A stretch of DNA of 64,000 nucleotides. It comes from Diphasiastrum complanatum. Lineage: Eukaryota; Streptophyta; Lycopodiopsida; Lycopodiales; Lycopodiaceae. The translations under genes were made by a program, and so were the position numbers. The notes under the pieces were generated by a model. It made no database searches. It worked only from the letters and a program-made list of their open reading frames with translations, and was not told the DNA's origin. Where the stretch lies: positions 36,448,585 to 36,512,584 of the forward strand of contig CM055102.1 of NCBI GenBank assembly GCA_029204225.1. Direction: 5' to 3'. Below, piece by piece: positions 21,121 through 32,641 of this stretch (position 1 is the first letter of the stretch; each line of letters begins with the position of its first letter).

Positions 21121-23230
21121 GAAAGTGAGCAACAAAACATCACCCTACCTATCAACCACAAGTGATACGAGGACGAAGCGGCAGTGGCAGATGCAGGATC
21201 TGGTGTCAATCTAATCTCCACTACCTTATACCAGAAATGGGGTTTACAAGGACTAAAGCCGTCTAAATTTGCTATCAAACTAGCTGATAAGTCTTGCGTA
21301 AAACCAAAAAGTGTAATTGAAGACATTCTAGTAAAGATAGCAGGAGTGCAATTTGTGATCACCTTCGTGGTGATGGAAATTTCAGAATCTCCTTCCGCCT
21401 ATCGAGTGCTACTAGGAAGACCTTGGTTGAGAGTCGTTCAAGTGGTTCACAACTGGGAACAGGAAAACTCACCTTTGAAAACAAGGAGCAGGTAGTAAAG
21501 GTGGATCCAACCACATGGACGATGAAACCTATTACTCCTAAGGTTGATGACAACTCCCCCACCAAAGACCATAGCATTGATCGCCTAAAACCAGTTAAGA
21601 GTGGTCATTATGATTCTCAATCTGACATTGTGCGATGGATGGAAGCACTAGCTACATTTGACTGTATGGCTGGGCATACAGGTCAACCCGATTGAGATAG
21701 CTCATTCCGCTGCGCACGAACATTTTCCGGTTGAGTTTGTTTCTTTTTCGAGTTTCGAGTTCGCTTCTTTTTGTGTTCGTTTCTTTTCGAGCTATTTTTC
21801 GTTTCTCTCTCTCTCACACCCTCTTTCTCCAACAAAATCGAGCATACAAAATGGGTATCACCGACAGTCATAATACCCAAGAAGAACATAAAATGTGAGT
21901 CTGTGTAAATCTAAAGGCATTGAATGCGGTTACAAAGAAGGATCACTTCTCCTTACCCTTCACGGAGAGTGTTCTAGATCGAGTAGCATAAGTAGAAGCT
22001 TATAGTTTTTCAGATGGCTTCAACGACTACAATCAAGTGAATATTGCGCCTGATGATCAACCAAAGACAATGTTTGTCACTGAATGGGGGACTTATGCCT
22101 ATAAGGTGATGCCATTCGGACTTTGCAAGGCCCCCAATACCTTCCAGAGAGTTATGCAAACGACATTCAAAGAGAACCTGCAAAATTTTTTGGAGATCTT
22201 CCTGGATGATCTGTGTGTGCATGAGCCTAAGAATGAGCACTTATCTCATTTGGAGAAGGTGCTAATTCAATGTCGCAAGTACACATATCTTTGAATCCAA
22301 AAAAGTGTCAGTTTTGAATGACACATGGCCTCATTTTGGGCCACATTGTATCAACACACGGAACCCCATTGATTATCGAAGATAAGGGTCATGATCTGCC
22401 GCCACCAAGGACGATTCGTGAGGTCTACATTTTCATAGGCCACGCTAACTACCATCGGATCTTCATTCTAAATTTTGTGGATTTTAGCAAGGCCAATCCA
22501 AAAGCTCACCACGGAATCACATTGGATGGAGGAAGCCTTACAAGCTTTCTAGAAGCTTAAAGACGCATTAGTCTCAACACCAATCTTACAACCACCCAAC
22601 TGGACAATCGAATTCCATGTTCATACGGATGCATCAAAGTATGCAGTTGGAGCCATCTTGACCCAGCCAGAAGAGTGCAAAAAGGATTTCCCAATCCAAT
22701 TTGCCAATCGATAGCTCAGTGAGTTAGAAATGAACTATTCAACCACAGAGCGAGAAGCATTGGCCAAACTTGTAACATATGACGGATCACACGATGGTTA
22801 CTATTGTTGTTACAGTTTGATTTCAGGATAGTGGCGCGCAAGGGAAAGCAACATTGCATGGCCGATCATGTGTCGTGAATCAAGGAGAAGGAAACAACCC
22901 AACATGATGACGAGCTACTAGATGTTGTCTTGTTCTATGTTGACATAGTACCAGATTGGGCCGCTGATATAGTTGAATATATAATGCGGGGCCAACCAAA
23001 CAAAACACTACCAAAGGCGGAACAATGGAAGTTAATACTTAAAGCCAAACCTTATCAGTTGATTGTCAGCTAGTTATATCGACAAGGATCAGATAACATC
23101 CTCAGAAGATGTGTTCTTCCAAGTGAAACCACCCAAATTATATCATTGTCACACAAGGGTAAGGGTGGTGGTCATTTTGCATCTGACATTACAGTTCACA
23201 AGCAGATATTGTCTGAAGAACATCATACTA
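21121..23230 (+). mobile_element. Gypsy fragment: protease to integrase N-terminus
   Basis: This is a second copy of the family at 25.5-33.8 kb. It covers the protease (21180-21495, ADAGSGVNLIS), a spacer, RT with an intact FLDD (22199-22210), RNase H and the start of integrase (SLSHKGKGGGHFASD at about 23140). Relative to the larger copy, about 1 kb before RT is missing and replaced by an unrelated T-rich segment (21690-21850), and about 115 bases of RNase H are deleted. Stops are fewer than in the larger copy in the RT part. It has no LTRs of its own. Confidence 0.8.
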
Positions 23231-24388
23231 CACACAAAACAAATATTAGGACTATTTTGTTCAGATAGAAGTTCATGGATCTAGAACACATCTAGGTTTT
23301 ATATTTTGGTTATTAAAACAACTTCTATTTTGATAGCACCTTCTATCAAAAAATACTCTCCAATGAATTTGCAACCTAAATGAACATATGTGCCTAATCT
23401 GTGATTATTCAACTTGAATCATAAAGTGTTAATGGCATGAAAAAAATCTATTACAATGTGAAAAAATTTCTTGTCCATGGCTGAATCGTTAATATGTTGC
23501 AAAGAAAATTTGGTTCCTTTAAGCAGTCGTTCACCGATCTTAAATTTGGTTCCTTTAAACAGTCGTCCGACTTAAATGACTTCAGCACTCAACAGACTGT
23601 GACAAGCTGACATTGATGGTAGGACTGAAATGGCTTTAGGCCACAACCTATGCTACATTAATTTGATAAGTCATCTCTTAAAATCATGTTATTCGATTTT
23701 TTCAAGCATACAAATGATAAAGACTTCCACTCAAAGTAGAAACATAGACGTCAAACCTTGACTTTTGAATACAAGTATATATGATACATGTGAACTATAA
23801 AACATAAGCATGGCACCTGTCACTTGAGCACAGTATCAAAAACTAGAATTCCAAGTTTAGTTCTAAACCCTAATTTCCTAGAAAAGTAGAGAGACTACAT
23901 TCGGCCTATAAGTTCTGAATCCTAAACATCATGAGAATGTCGAGTAAGAGTGATGATCAGAGATTAACTATCTAAACACATGTAGAGTGATGATTATAAC
24001 CAGATCTTGTGACAACAGTTCATAGAATAGGGTATTACGCAAAATGAAAAGCAGATTACAAACACACCGGTAACAATAGTATGAGAAATGGTGTGATATG
24101 TCAATACATAATCTGGTGGCTGAATGGTACACAAGTATATACTCGTGATATTTTGTGTAGGGCATCGAGGCTAAAAACAAACTGGTTGCTATGTATTTTA
24201 ATCCCTACCAAATAACAATCAGTACATTTTGTTGTAGGGTCATCATTCTACAAGGACGATGCTAATCACCAATGTTTCAAATCTATAAATTTGTCTCTCT
24301 TCACTCTTGCAAATTTACAACCTACACTCTAAACACTTTCAAGCAAACAACTAAGCAAGATCTTCTTGCAAATCTTCTGTGCTAGCAG
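23231..24388. other. No recognisable feature
   Basis: AT-rich intergenic sequence. Small open frames show no motif. Confidence 0.4.
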
Positions 24389-24860
24389 ATGGATCAGCCC
24401 AGAAGGGCTGATCATCGACGATCAGCCCTCCTGGGCTGCCCATGGGTTGGCCAAAAAAATTTGCAACACTTGAGCTCTAGTTTCAGAAAGAAAACAACTA
24501 TGTGCTTGAGCATTGGTTCGCATTCTACGAATGAAGACCAAATTTTGAGAGCTGATTTTGATTTCTTCTTGAGTGTAAACGACCATGGTTTATTGCATGA
24601 AGTCATAGAGAGTTGTGTGTTGCAAATTTTTTTGCCAGCTTGCTGGTGGAAAAAAGGGCCATTTTTGTTGCAAAATGTTTTTGCCAGCCCACTGGCTGGC
24701 AAAAAAAATCAGCCTAAAAGTGTTGATTGTCGACGATCAGCCCTTCTGGGCTGACCCATCTGCTAGCCCATTGGCCAACCAGCGAGCTAGCAAAAAACAT
24801 TTGCGACAAAAATATGTTTTTATTGCAAACAAGTGCATCGTGGCAAGCCACTAGGCCCTG
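24389..24860. repeat. Cluster of short palindromes (foldback-like)
   Basis: GATCAGCCC and its complement pair around 4-base loops at 24392-24413, again imperfectly at 24420-24440, and once more at about 24736-24756. Between them, GCCAGC...GCTGGC palindromes flanked by T- and A-runs occur near 24628, 24690 and 24770. The overall arrangement suggests a foldback or MITE-like element. No transposase is present. Confidence 0.5.
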
Positions 24861-25095
24861 CCTTTGCAACATGCAATAAATTGTACGTTGTTATGGGATT
24901 TTCTATGTTTGTCCAAACATGATCTAATTGTGTGCCATATATAATTGTTACTTGTTGAAAGGATAGTAGTATATTATGTTCATGCATAACTGATTCAAAG
25001 TTTTTGGAAATTATTGTTTATGTTTGATGCATTAATATTTATGTCGTCTAGTATAATAGTGGGTGCAATTTTAGGAATGTTGTTAAGTACTATGT

Positions 25096-25368
25096 TTAGT
25101 TGTTCAATAAACGTGGAAATAGTACTATTTGATTTTCTATATATTGCAATAATATGTAGATTGTAGGCGCTTTATGAGCAAATGTAGCATGAATAATTTC
25201 ACTATGCAATGTATTAAATAATTGTACATGTTCAAGGTGTTGACTTTTACGATACAATATTGTTGATCCTGCAAAGTCATAATTGTCAATGGCTTCAAAG
25301 GTTGTTGGAAAGTAAGGTTTATGATCACGTGTTTGGGTTTCTTGTAAACATAATATGTGTGATGTCAT
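25096..25368 (-). pseudogene. Endonuclease/exonuclease/phosphatase-like fragment
   Basis: The 90-residue frame opens with HILCLQETQTR and continues to a TILYRK segment. LQET with the preceding hydrophobic strand is the Mg-binding Glu motif of the EEP (AP endonuclease-like) fold, and (G)xxILYRK suits its next strand. Such domains nick target DNA for LINEs and occur in some Helitron-related elements; cellular nucleases also have them. The later catalytic His/Asp motifs are not visible, so it is a fragment. Which element it came from cannot be decided here. Confidence 0.4.
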
Positions 25369-25859
25369 TAGGTGATGATTATTTACAATATTATGTTTGT
25401 ATTAGATAATGATCTAGTGTTTAGTGATTGAATAATGAAATGTGTTTTTGTGTAGGTATACATGTTGGGAATTTGGAACTGCCATTTCGCTGTTGTTCTA
25501 GACGTGTGTTGGGGGTATTCCCAACAAAGTGTAAATAAATAAAATCATCCAATAAAATGTGTTGCGAGGGCATGGCATCCTGCGCGCGTAAGCCCATGGC
25601 CCAATGAGCACACAAGCTTAAGTGTAAATAAAATAAAATTGACTTGGGCCTTGGAATTAAAATAAAACTAGAGGCCCAAAGTCATTTTTAAACTTAGAGA
25701 TCACTTTTTAGAGTTGGGTCCAAATTGGGACTCACATGAATCTTGTGAAGTTTAATGTACTTTTTATGGACCCTTGGATCAAGTTGGGTCCAAGATGAAT
25801 GGATAGGATCAATGTGATTATTAGCCAATAGGATTGAGGGGCAAAGGCCTTCCCCATTT

Positions 25860-25867
25860 TATAAAAA
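25860..25867 (+). promoter_or_regulatory. LTR TATA box
   Basis: TATAAAAA lies 36 bases after a CCAAT box (25824-25828), a spacing usual for an LTR promoter. Confidence 0.6.
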
Positions 25868-26073
25868 GACACCATTGTACACTATTTTCATGCTTAATAG
25901 AGAGGAGGAGACTCTATCATTTTGAGAGCTCAAGCATCCTCATTTGCTAATCACTCTTGCTTATGCTATTGTTGTGATTGCTTGTTATTTCCATTTCTTC
26001 CATGCTTTTTGTTTGTGATTAGTTAAGGTTTCTCCATAAGCAATGACATTGAGCATTTGAGCTAACCTCCATC

Positions 26074-26176
<103 letters not shown>

Positions 26177-26397
26177 TCCTCTCCTTTTCTACCCCTTCCC
26201 TTCACCCAAAACCACGAAGAATGTTAGTGTAGAGGAGTAGAGTTAAGGGAGAGTAGTGTTAGTGGTGAATAGAGCTAAGGGAGAAATTAGGAAACTAACT
26301 AAAAATAGCATCTATGCATAGTTAGGTACCTATCCAGTGATCTAACCCTTGTTGACAGACGGGAGGGCTATACTACGCAAGATCTTTGACCCTACAG

Positions 26398-26415
26398 TGG
26401 CACCGTTGCCGGGGA
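26398..26415 (+). other. Primer-binding site, tRNA-Asp-like
   Basis: TGGCACCGTTGCCGGGGA follows the LTR end by one base. It differs by one base from the TGGCGCC form used by many plant Athila/Tat-type gypsy elements. Confidence 0.7.
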
Positions 26416-27691
26416 TAGGTTTCTACTAACTAGTTTAGCTGCATTTTAGCTATTTTCTTGCTATTTAGAGTAGTTTTAGGTAGATTTTTGGGTGTTTAGA
26501 GTTAGTTTTCTGTATTATTTTTGTGTTTGGACTGTTCACAGCTAGCGGAGGAGGTGTGAAGGGTAGAGGATGCCCTAAACAGCCTCTAAGGGCTTGAAAC
26601 CCAAACCAACCAGCCCAAAAACCCAAAAAAACACACCAATCTGCATTTTGGAGGGAAAAAGAGCCTAAAATCTCATCAAATTTTTATATCTCCAGAACCA
26701 GTGAGAATTAACCCTTGCATGACTGGCAACAACTCCAAGGTACTGTCCCAGACCTGCATAAAAGCCTACGAGAGTTAGTTCCAAGCAAATTGCAAAAATA
26801 AGAGGAAAATCATAAAAAATTAAAAAAACCCTTGAAAAAATCCAAAAAAATTCAAATCTTCATAAGAACTCTCGCAGAGCCCTTTGAAGTTCCATCTCAT
26901 TGAGACCAGGACACATAGAAGCTTGCAAGAGTTAGTTTAATGTCTAAGGGCCTGTGCGAGAGTTTCTAGTGCAAAAAAGATGGGGAAGTACCAGTGAACC
27001 CTCGCAGACAGCAAAATTTTCAGTTCCAGTGGGCAAGAACTCTCGCAGAGGATTTTGAAGTTCCATCTCAGTGAGACCAGGACACAGAAGAGCTTGCGAG
27101 AGTTGGTTTGATTCCAGTGAGCAGAAAATTGGGTTTTAGTACTAAAAAATCACTAGAAAGTGAAGATCCAGCAAATCTATGCAGTAAGAACTCTCGCAAA
27201 CCCTCTCAATCGATTTAGAATGTTAAATTCCATCAGTGATGAAGTCTGCGAGAGTTAGTTTTGAGATTTGGAGAAGATCAAGCCAAAAAATGTGGTTTTG
27301 AACCCTCGCAGACAGTGAAATTTTCACTTCTTGTGAGAGTTAACTCTCATAGAGAATTCTATAGTGAGATCTGACCCAGATCCAGCTATTGTGAGAGTTA
27401 CTCCCAAAGAACTGAGAGATATCATGTTTTTTATCTACAAAAATAGCCAAAGAACCCTCGCACAGCCAACCCTTGCACAAGAGAACCCTTGCAGACTAGT
27501 TCAGTGTAAAGATCTGCATCAGATCCAGCTACTGTCAAAATCTCATGTCAATCAGTGCAAGGAGTAAAAAGTTATCAAGGAAAAACCACCGCAAAAGGCC
27601 TAAAATTCACTTTCGGCTGATCAGATCCTTGAGATCCAGACTACATCCTACTATATAAGCAAGATCCAATCACTCTGGAACCCACCATTGG
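26416..27691 (+). other. Gypsy leader with CTCTCGCAGA motif array
   Basis: This is non-coding sequence between the PBS and gag. It contains about a dozen copies of a decamer related to CTCTCGCAGA or its complement TGCGAGAGTT (for example at 26867, 26997, 27038, 27301). The same motif recurs downstream of integrase at 34.3-34.6 kb. Confidence 0.7.
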
Positions 27692-28950
27692 ATGAATCTG
27701 AGATCGGGACGATCAATAGCACGAAGGATAGCAAATCAAGCACCACACCTTCCTAGAATAGCAGTTGTGCAACTAGAGGCAAAATCGGAACCAGCACCAA
27801 TGGATCCAATAGGCCAACCCATACCTGTCGCTCCCTTGCAAGCAGTCCAGAGAGCACCACGGATGGAAATACCAAAATACGATGGATCATCATATCTCAT
27901 CCGAATCCTCTAGATCTACGAGCAAGCTTGTGAAATCTACGGTGAACGGACACTTGCGGAAAAGCTGATGTTTTTTTCCATGTCCTTATTGGCAGTGCCT
28001 CAAGATTGGTTTTTCAACCTGTTAGAGGAAGAAAAATCCACTTAGAAAGCGGTTAAAGCGGCTCTCATTACGCGCTTTAAACCAAGAAAGTTCCTAGAAG
28101 ATCCGTTTCTCCTGCTGAGCAAAGTCGAGATGGGAAAACAAGAAAGGGTCAGGGACTATATTGAGCGGGTCAAACACTTACGATCCGAGTGCAGTGCAGT
28201 CCTAACTCCCGATCACACGGTGATCATGTGGTTCCTAGCCAGACTACCATGAAGCATCAGAAGAGAATTGAAACGATGGGAGCAGTATGCTACTCTACAA
28301 GAAGCTATGGAAGATGCCATCAGGGAAGAGGATGAGGGATTTGATGACGAATATTCATCCACCCACACTCCTACTCCCTCGATCGCATCATCATCATCAA
28401 ACGCATCTGCTCTATCCATAGAACTACTGTTGGAGCAAATGACAAAACTACACAAACAACATCTGGAGCAACTTACGGCACAATTTGCCCAGAAACTGAA
28501 AGCCTTATAGGGAGCTGTGGCAGTAACGCCACATCAACTGGAACCAAATCAGCTGCAGTATCCTCGATGGGAGAACGTATGGTGTTCAGCGTGCATGCAA
28601 AACCATACAGCGAATGAGTGTCCAGTCCTAAAGCAAAATCTAAGACTGACACATAGATTCTGCCATCTGTGCAATGCAACATCGCACGATACGACATTTT
28701 ACCCGTTTAATCCCCGGATTGTTCAATAGAAGAGAAGCCCTTATCAGACTTCTTATCCTTACCATCAAGGGGCACCCAACATGGCACCAAGGTACGGCGC
28801 ACCGATTCAACAACAGCGTATGCCTTACCTGCACCACCAAGGCCAGCCAATCAACAAGTGGCCCATGTAAACTTGACAGCAGTGGAACCAGAGATGCAAA
28901 TGCCACCTCAACCCGAGTAGCAGCAATGGTACGGACCAGATGAACCATTT
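27692..28950 (+). pseudogene. Gypsy gag, interrupted by stops
   Basis: One reading frame continues from the ATG at 27692 through stops at 27911 (TAG) and several later TAG/TGA codons. It starts MNLRSGRS, goes through a capsid-like region with W-F-x-L-x5 (PQDWFFNLLEEEK, retrotransposon gag fold) and IERVKHLR, a Ser/Thr/Asp-rich linker, and then CSACMQNHTANEC and CHLCNATSHDTTFY at 28590-28700. Those are two zinc knuckles, the second missing its last Cys. Most stops are TAG. The protein would form the capsid. Confidence 0.75.
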
Positions 28951-29637
28951 ATGGATCCTGCCATAAATGAATATGTTGAGGCCTATGTAGCTCAAACTCA
29001 GTGTCAAGGCGAAAGAAATTACGGCTGCTACGGATGCAAGGAAGGACACATAATTGCGGAATGTCCCTACAAGGGACAATATACATCCTTCTGCCGAGAA
29101 TGCAGTTGTGAACACTGTTACAAAAATTGTCCATTTAAACATGGAACCAGTGCACCTTTGAACTTCATTGCAATACAGCAACTAGTAGTTCCAGTAGGGA
29201 TGCCATCGGAAGGACACCAATTCCACGCTCCTGTGTCAGTTGTTACGCGAGCACAGAAGAGGAAGGAAGTGGCTCCCTCACCACCACCCTCGGTCACTGA
29301 CGACCAACCCTCAACTTTAGCGCCATATCCAAATGTGAGGGAAGAAAGAAGGCAGTACCAGAAAATAAGACACTGGGTACAGAAAGCACAAGTGGAGGAA
29401 AAAGAGCCAGAAAATGACCATCCCACGGAACCTCCAGTTGGCATCGAATGGGAACTGCAAGCGGGCTCACCACTGTGCACTGATCAGAATGATCGGTTGC
29501 ACCAACATGAACCACCTTTTTACATGGTGGAGCCCGAGGAACCACGCACTGAAAGGCTCACACTTTTGCTATCAAGCCGTGTTAGTTTACCATCAGAGAA
29601 CTATTGCAGATTGCACCACAAGCGAAAAGCCTTCTAG
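28951..29637 (+). pseudogene. Gypsy gag C-terminal zinc-knuckle region
   Basis: The 228-residue frame, shifted from the upstream gag frame, carries two more zinc knuckles (CYGCKEGHIIAEC and CRECSCEHCYKNC), both with C-X2-C-X3-H-X4-C spacing. A Glu/Pro-rich linker follows. Together with the upstream pair this gives four knuckles. The frame ends where the protease frame takes over. Confidence 0.65.
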
Positions 29638-30113
29638 TTGAATGGGCCAAAGCGGATGAGGAGCCAATAGCACCTGAGCATATATATTGTACGGGCTATG
29701 AAGAAACAAGTAACATCCTCCACATTGGAGCAGCATGGGAAAGTGAGGAACACAACATCACTTTTCCAATCAAACACAAGAGATACGAGGACGAGGCAGC
29801 AGTGGTAGATGGAGGATCGGGTGTCGATTTGATCTCTACTATTTTGTATGAAAAATGGAGTTTGCAAGGGTTGAAGCCAGCAAGATTCGCCATCAAGCTA
29901 GTAGATCAATCATGTGTGAAACCAAAAGGTGTAGTTGTCGATATCCTTGTAAAGATAGCAGGCATGCAGTTTGTGATTACTTTTGTAGTCATGGATATAC
30001 CTGAATCTCCATCTGCATACCGTGTTTTACTGGGAAGACCATGGTTGAGGACTGCGCAAGTAGTACACAACTGGGGGGAGAACTCACCTTTGAGAACAGA
30101 GAACAGACTGTAA
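29604..30113 (+). pseudogene. Gypsy aspartic protease
   Basis: The 169-residue frame has the active-site segment VDGGSGVDLIS near residue 70, an (I)AGMQFVITFVVMDI strand and (V)LLGRPWL, the closing motif of retropepsins. The usual D-S/T-G reads D-G-G-S-G, as in many plant gypsy proteases. It would process the polyprotein. The sister copy lies at 21180-21495. Confidence 0.75.
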
Positions 30114-30678
30114 AGTTGATCCAGCCACATGGGCGGTGAAACCTATTGCACCCAAGGTTGATGAAGGATCATTTATGACAAATCACACTATTGATAGCCC
30201 AAGGCTAGCCAAGGGAGGTCACTATGATTCAGAGACGGATGTCGTAAGATGGACGGGTGCGTTAGCAACTATTGACTGTCGGGCATGTCAATATGAATCA
30301 GATCCTGAACCTAGTACATCTTCACCTAAGTGTTACACTATGGACACACCAATCACATTTGGGGTGAATATGATAAATGTAGCATGGCTATCAACGGAAC
30401 CTATTGAGAACCCAGTGGATGATGATGTAGTCCCTTGGCAACATGCTCTAACTTATAATAAGGAGATTGAGTTGACTGATGAACAGGTCCTACACCACAT
30501 GGACCCAGATCCTTACGGAACCAAGAAAGTACCAGCTCAACCATCGCAAAAGTCTGCTATGGCGAAAGTTTCAAGGATCGATCCACCCAAGGCAACTGCG
30601 AATAAGAAGAATCAATTGAAGAAATGCTACAACCAAGTGATCTGATGGAGTGATCTACCCGAAGAGACGATAGCTACA
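30114..30678 (+). other. Gypsy spacer between protease and RT
   Basis: An open stretch (30136-30645) without a recognisable domain continues the polyprotein. The sister copy keeps only its first 160 bases (21500-21690). A TGA follows at 30643. Confidence 0.5.
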
Positions 30679-31617
30679 ATGGATGTTGATATTTGCAACC
30701 ATGAGGCGAATGTCAGGACAGTCCCGATGAAAGACAACAAGGATGAACCCACCAAAATGACAAAAAAGGACAAAAAGAAGGTGTTGGATTCCTTGAAGTC
30801 AATCAAGATAGACTCGGACACAGCGTCATCTTCTACACATGTGACAAAAAATCAAAAAATGACCAGTCGGGCTAACATCAATATGCTGAAGGAGGAATCT
30901 CGACAAGCACCAGTTCACGAGATGTCTGAGACTTTCAAGAGTTATACCTTGGACAACGTGATAATCATGATGCCACAAGCCCAGAGAGAACCTGATCAAA
31001 GTCATGCACCAGCGGAACAAGTCTTCGAGGGACTTGCACGAACACAATCAATGAATCTTGCCAAGCCAGGTGAAGAAGAAAAGATAGTGCATGTGGGAGA
31101 GCGGTTAACACCCACACAGTTCAAGAGACTACGATCGTTGTTGGTGGAGTATAAAGGCTATTTTGCTTGGAGTTATAGTGACCTGAAGGGCATTCCACCA
31201 ACAGTAGTTCAACACACCATACCCTTGGTGGATGGAGCAGTCCCCAAGGTAAGCCGTTATTACCACTGCAACCCGAATTATACTGAGCTGATCAAGCAGG
31301 AGTTGCAGAAGCTGATGGATGCAGATTTCATGTATGAAATCGAGCACACAGAATGGGTATCACCGATAGTTATAGTATCCAAGAAGAACGAAAAAATGTG
31401 GATTTGTGTGAATCTGAAGGCGCTAAATGCAGTCACCAAAAAAGATCATTTTCCTTTACCAGTTACGGAAAGTGTCCTCGACAGAGTAGCTGGCGCCGAA
31501 GCCTATAGTTTTCTAGACGGTTTCAGTGGCTACAACCAGGTGAAGATAGCCCCCCAGGACCAGCACAAGACAACATTTGCCACGGAATGGGGAACCTATG
31601 CCTATAAAGTGATGTGA
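30679..31617 (+). pseudogene. Gypsy reverse transcriptase, N-terminal part
   Basis: The 312-residue frame contains the RT palm and fingers: YFAWSYSDLKGIPP, VSPIVIVSKKN, CVNLKALNAVTKKDHFPLP and DGFSGYNQVKIAPQD. It stops at TGA 31615, where the family has the PFGLC segment. Beyond that the RT continues in a broken frame. The N-terminal third is a Lys-rich linker without known motif. Confidence 0.85.
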
Positions 31618-32242
31618 TTTGGACTTTGCAATGCCCCAAGCACCTTCTAGCGAGTCATGTAGGTGGCATTCAAAGATTCAATCATCTACAAAAATTTCTA
31701 GAAATTTTCTTGGACAATCTATGCGTGCATGGACCAGACTTAGAACACTTATCCAATTTGGAGAAAGTGTTATAGAAATGCCGCGACTACCAGATCTCTC
31801 TGAATCCAGAAAAATGTCAATTTTGGGTGACACATGGCTTGATTCTCGGCCATATAGTGTCAAGACACGGGATAGCCACAGATCTATCAAAGATCAGGAT
31901 CATTGTTGATCTACCACCATCGGGAATGATCCGCAAAGTCTACATCTTCATGGGTCATGCTAACTACTATAGGATCTTCATTCTTGATTTTGCGGAGTTA
32001 GCCTGACCAATTTACAAACTCACAACGGATCCACATTGGAACGAGTAAGCCCTAAAGGCTTTCAGAAGCTTAAGGATGCATTGGTTTCAGCCCCAGTCTT
32101 ACGCCCACCCAATTGGTCCATTGAGTTTCACGTGCATACGGACTCATCAAAGTATGCAGTTGGAGTAGTCTTAACCCATCCATGTGAACACAAAAAGGAT
32201 TTTCCAATCTGATTTGCAAGCCGACAGCTCAATGATACCGAA
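31618..32242 (+). pseudogene. Gypsy RT C-terminus and connection, decayed
   Basis: Reading on from the TGA there are in-frame TAG codons at 31648 and 31660, where the sister copy has CAG and CAA, then a frameshift. The catalytic F-L-D-D box of the sister copy reads F-L-D-N here (Asn at 31716-31718, a G-to-A change). Further text (NPEKCQFWVTHG, GHANYYRIFILDF) shows the RT thumb and connection. Confidence 0.75.
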
Positions 32243-32635
32243 ATGAATTATTCAACCACAGAGCGAGAAGCATTGGCAATGATCTATGTGGTTAAGAAAT
32301 TTTGTCACTATTTGATGGCCACAAATTTTGCTTTTTATACGGACCATCAACCCTTGCTCTATCTCGTTAATAAAACTTGCAACACCGGAAGAATCATCAG
32401 ATGGCTACTTCTGTTGTTGGAATTTGATTTTCGAATAGTAGTTCGCAAGGGAAAACAACACTACATGGCAGATCATGTGTCACGAATCAAGGGGAAGGAG
32501 ATTGCAACCCAACCCGACGATGAGCTGGCAGATGCTGCCTTATTTTACGTGGAAACAATACCCAAATGGGCTGCCGACATTGTTGAATATCTAATGCGAG
32601 GCCAACCAGACAAATCACTACCAAAGGCGGAATAG
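32243..32635 (+). pseudogene. Gypsy RNase H
   Basis: The 130-residue frame has NYSTTEREALAMIYVVKKF, FYTDHQPLLYLV and a final MADHVSRI, the sequence of a Ty3/gypsy RNase H. It ends at TAG TGA (32633-32638), where the sister copy reads through. The catalytic Glu (EREA) and Asp (TDHQ) are present. Confidence 0.85.
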
Positions 32636-32641
32636 TGAAAA

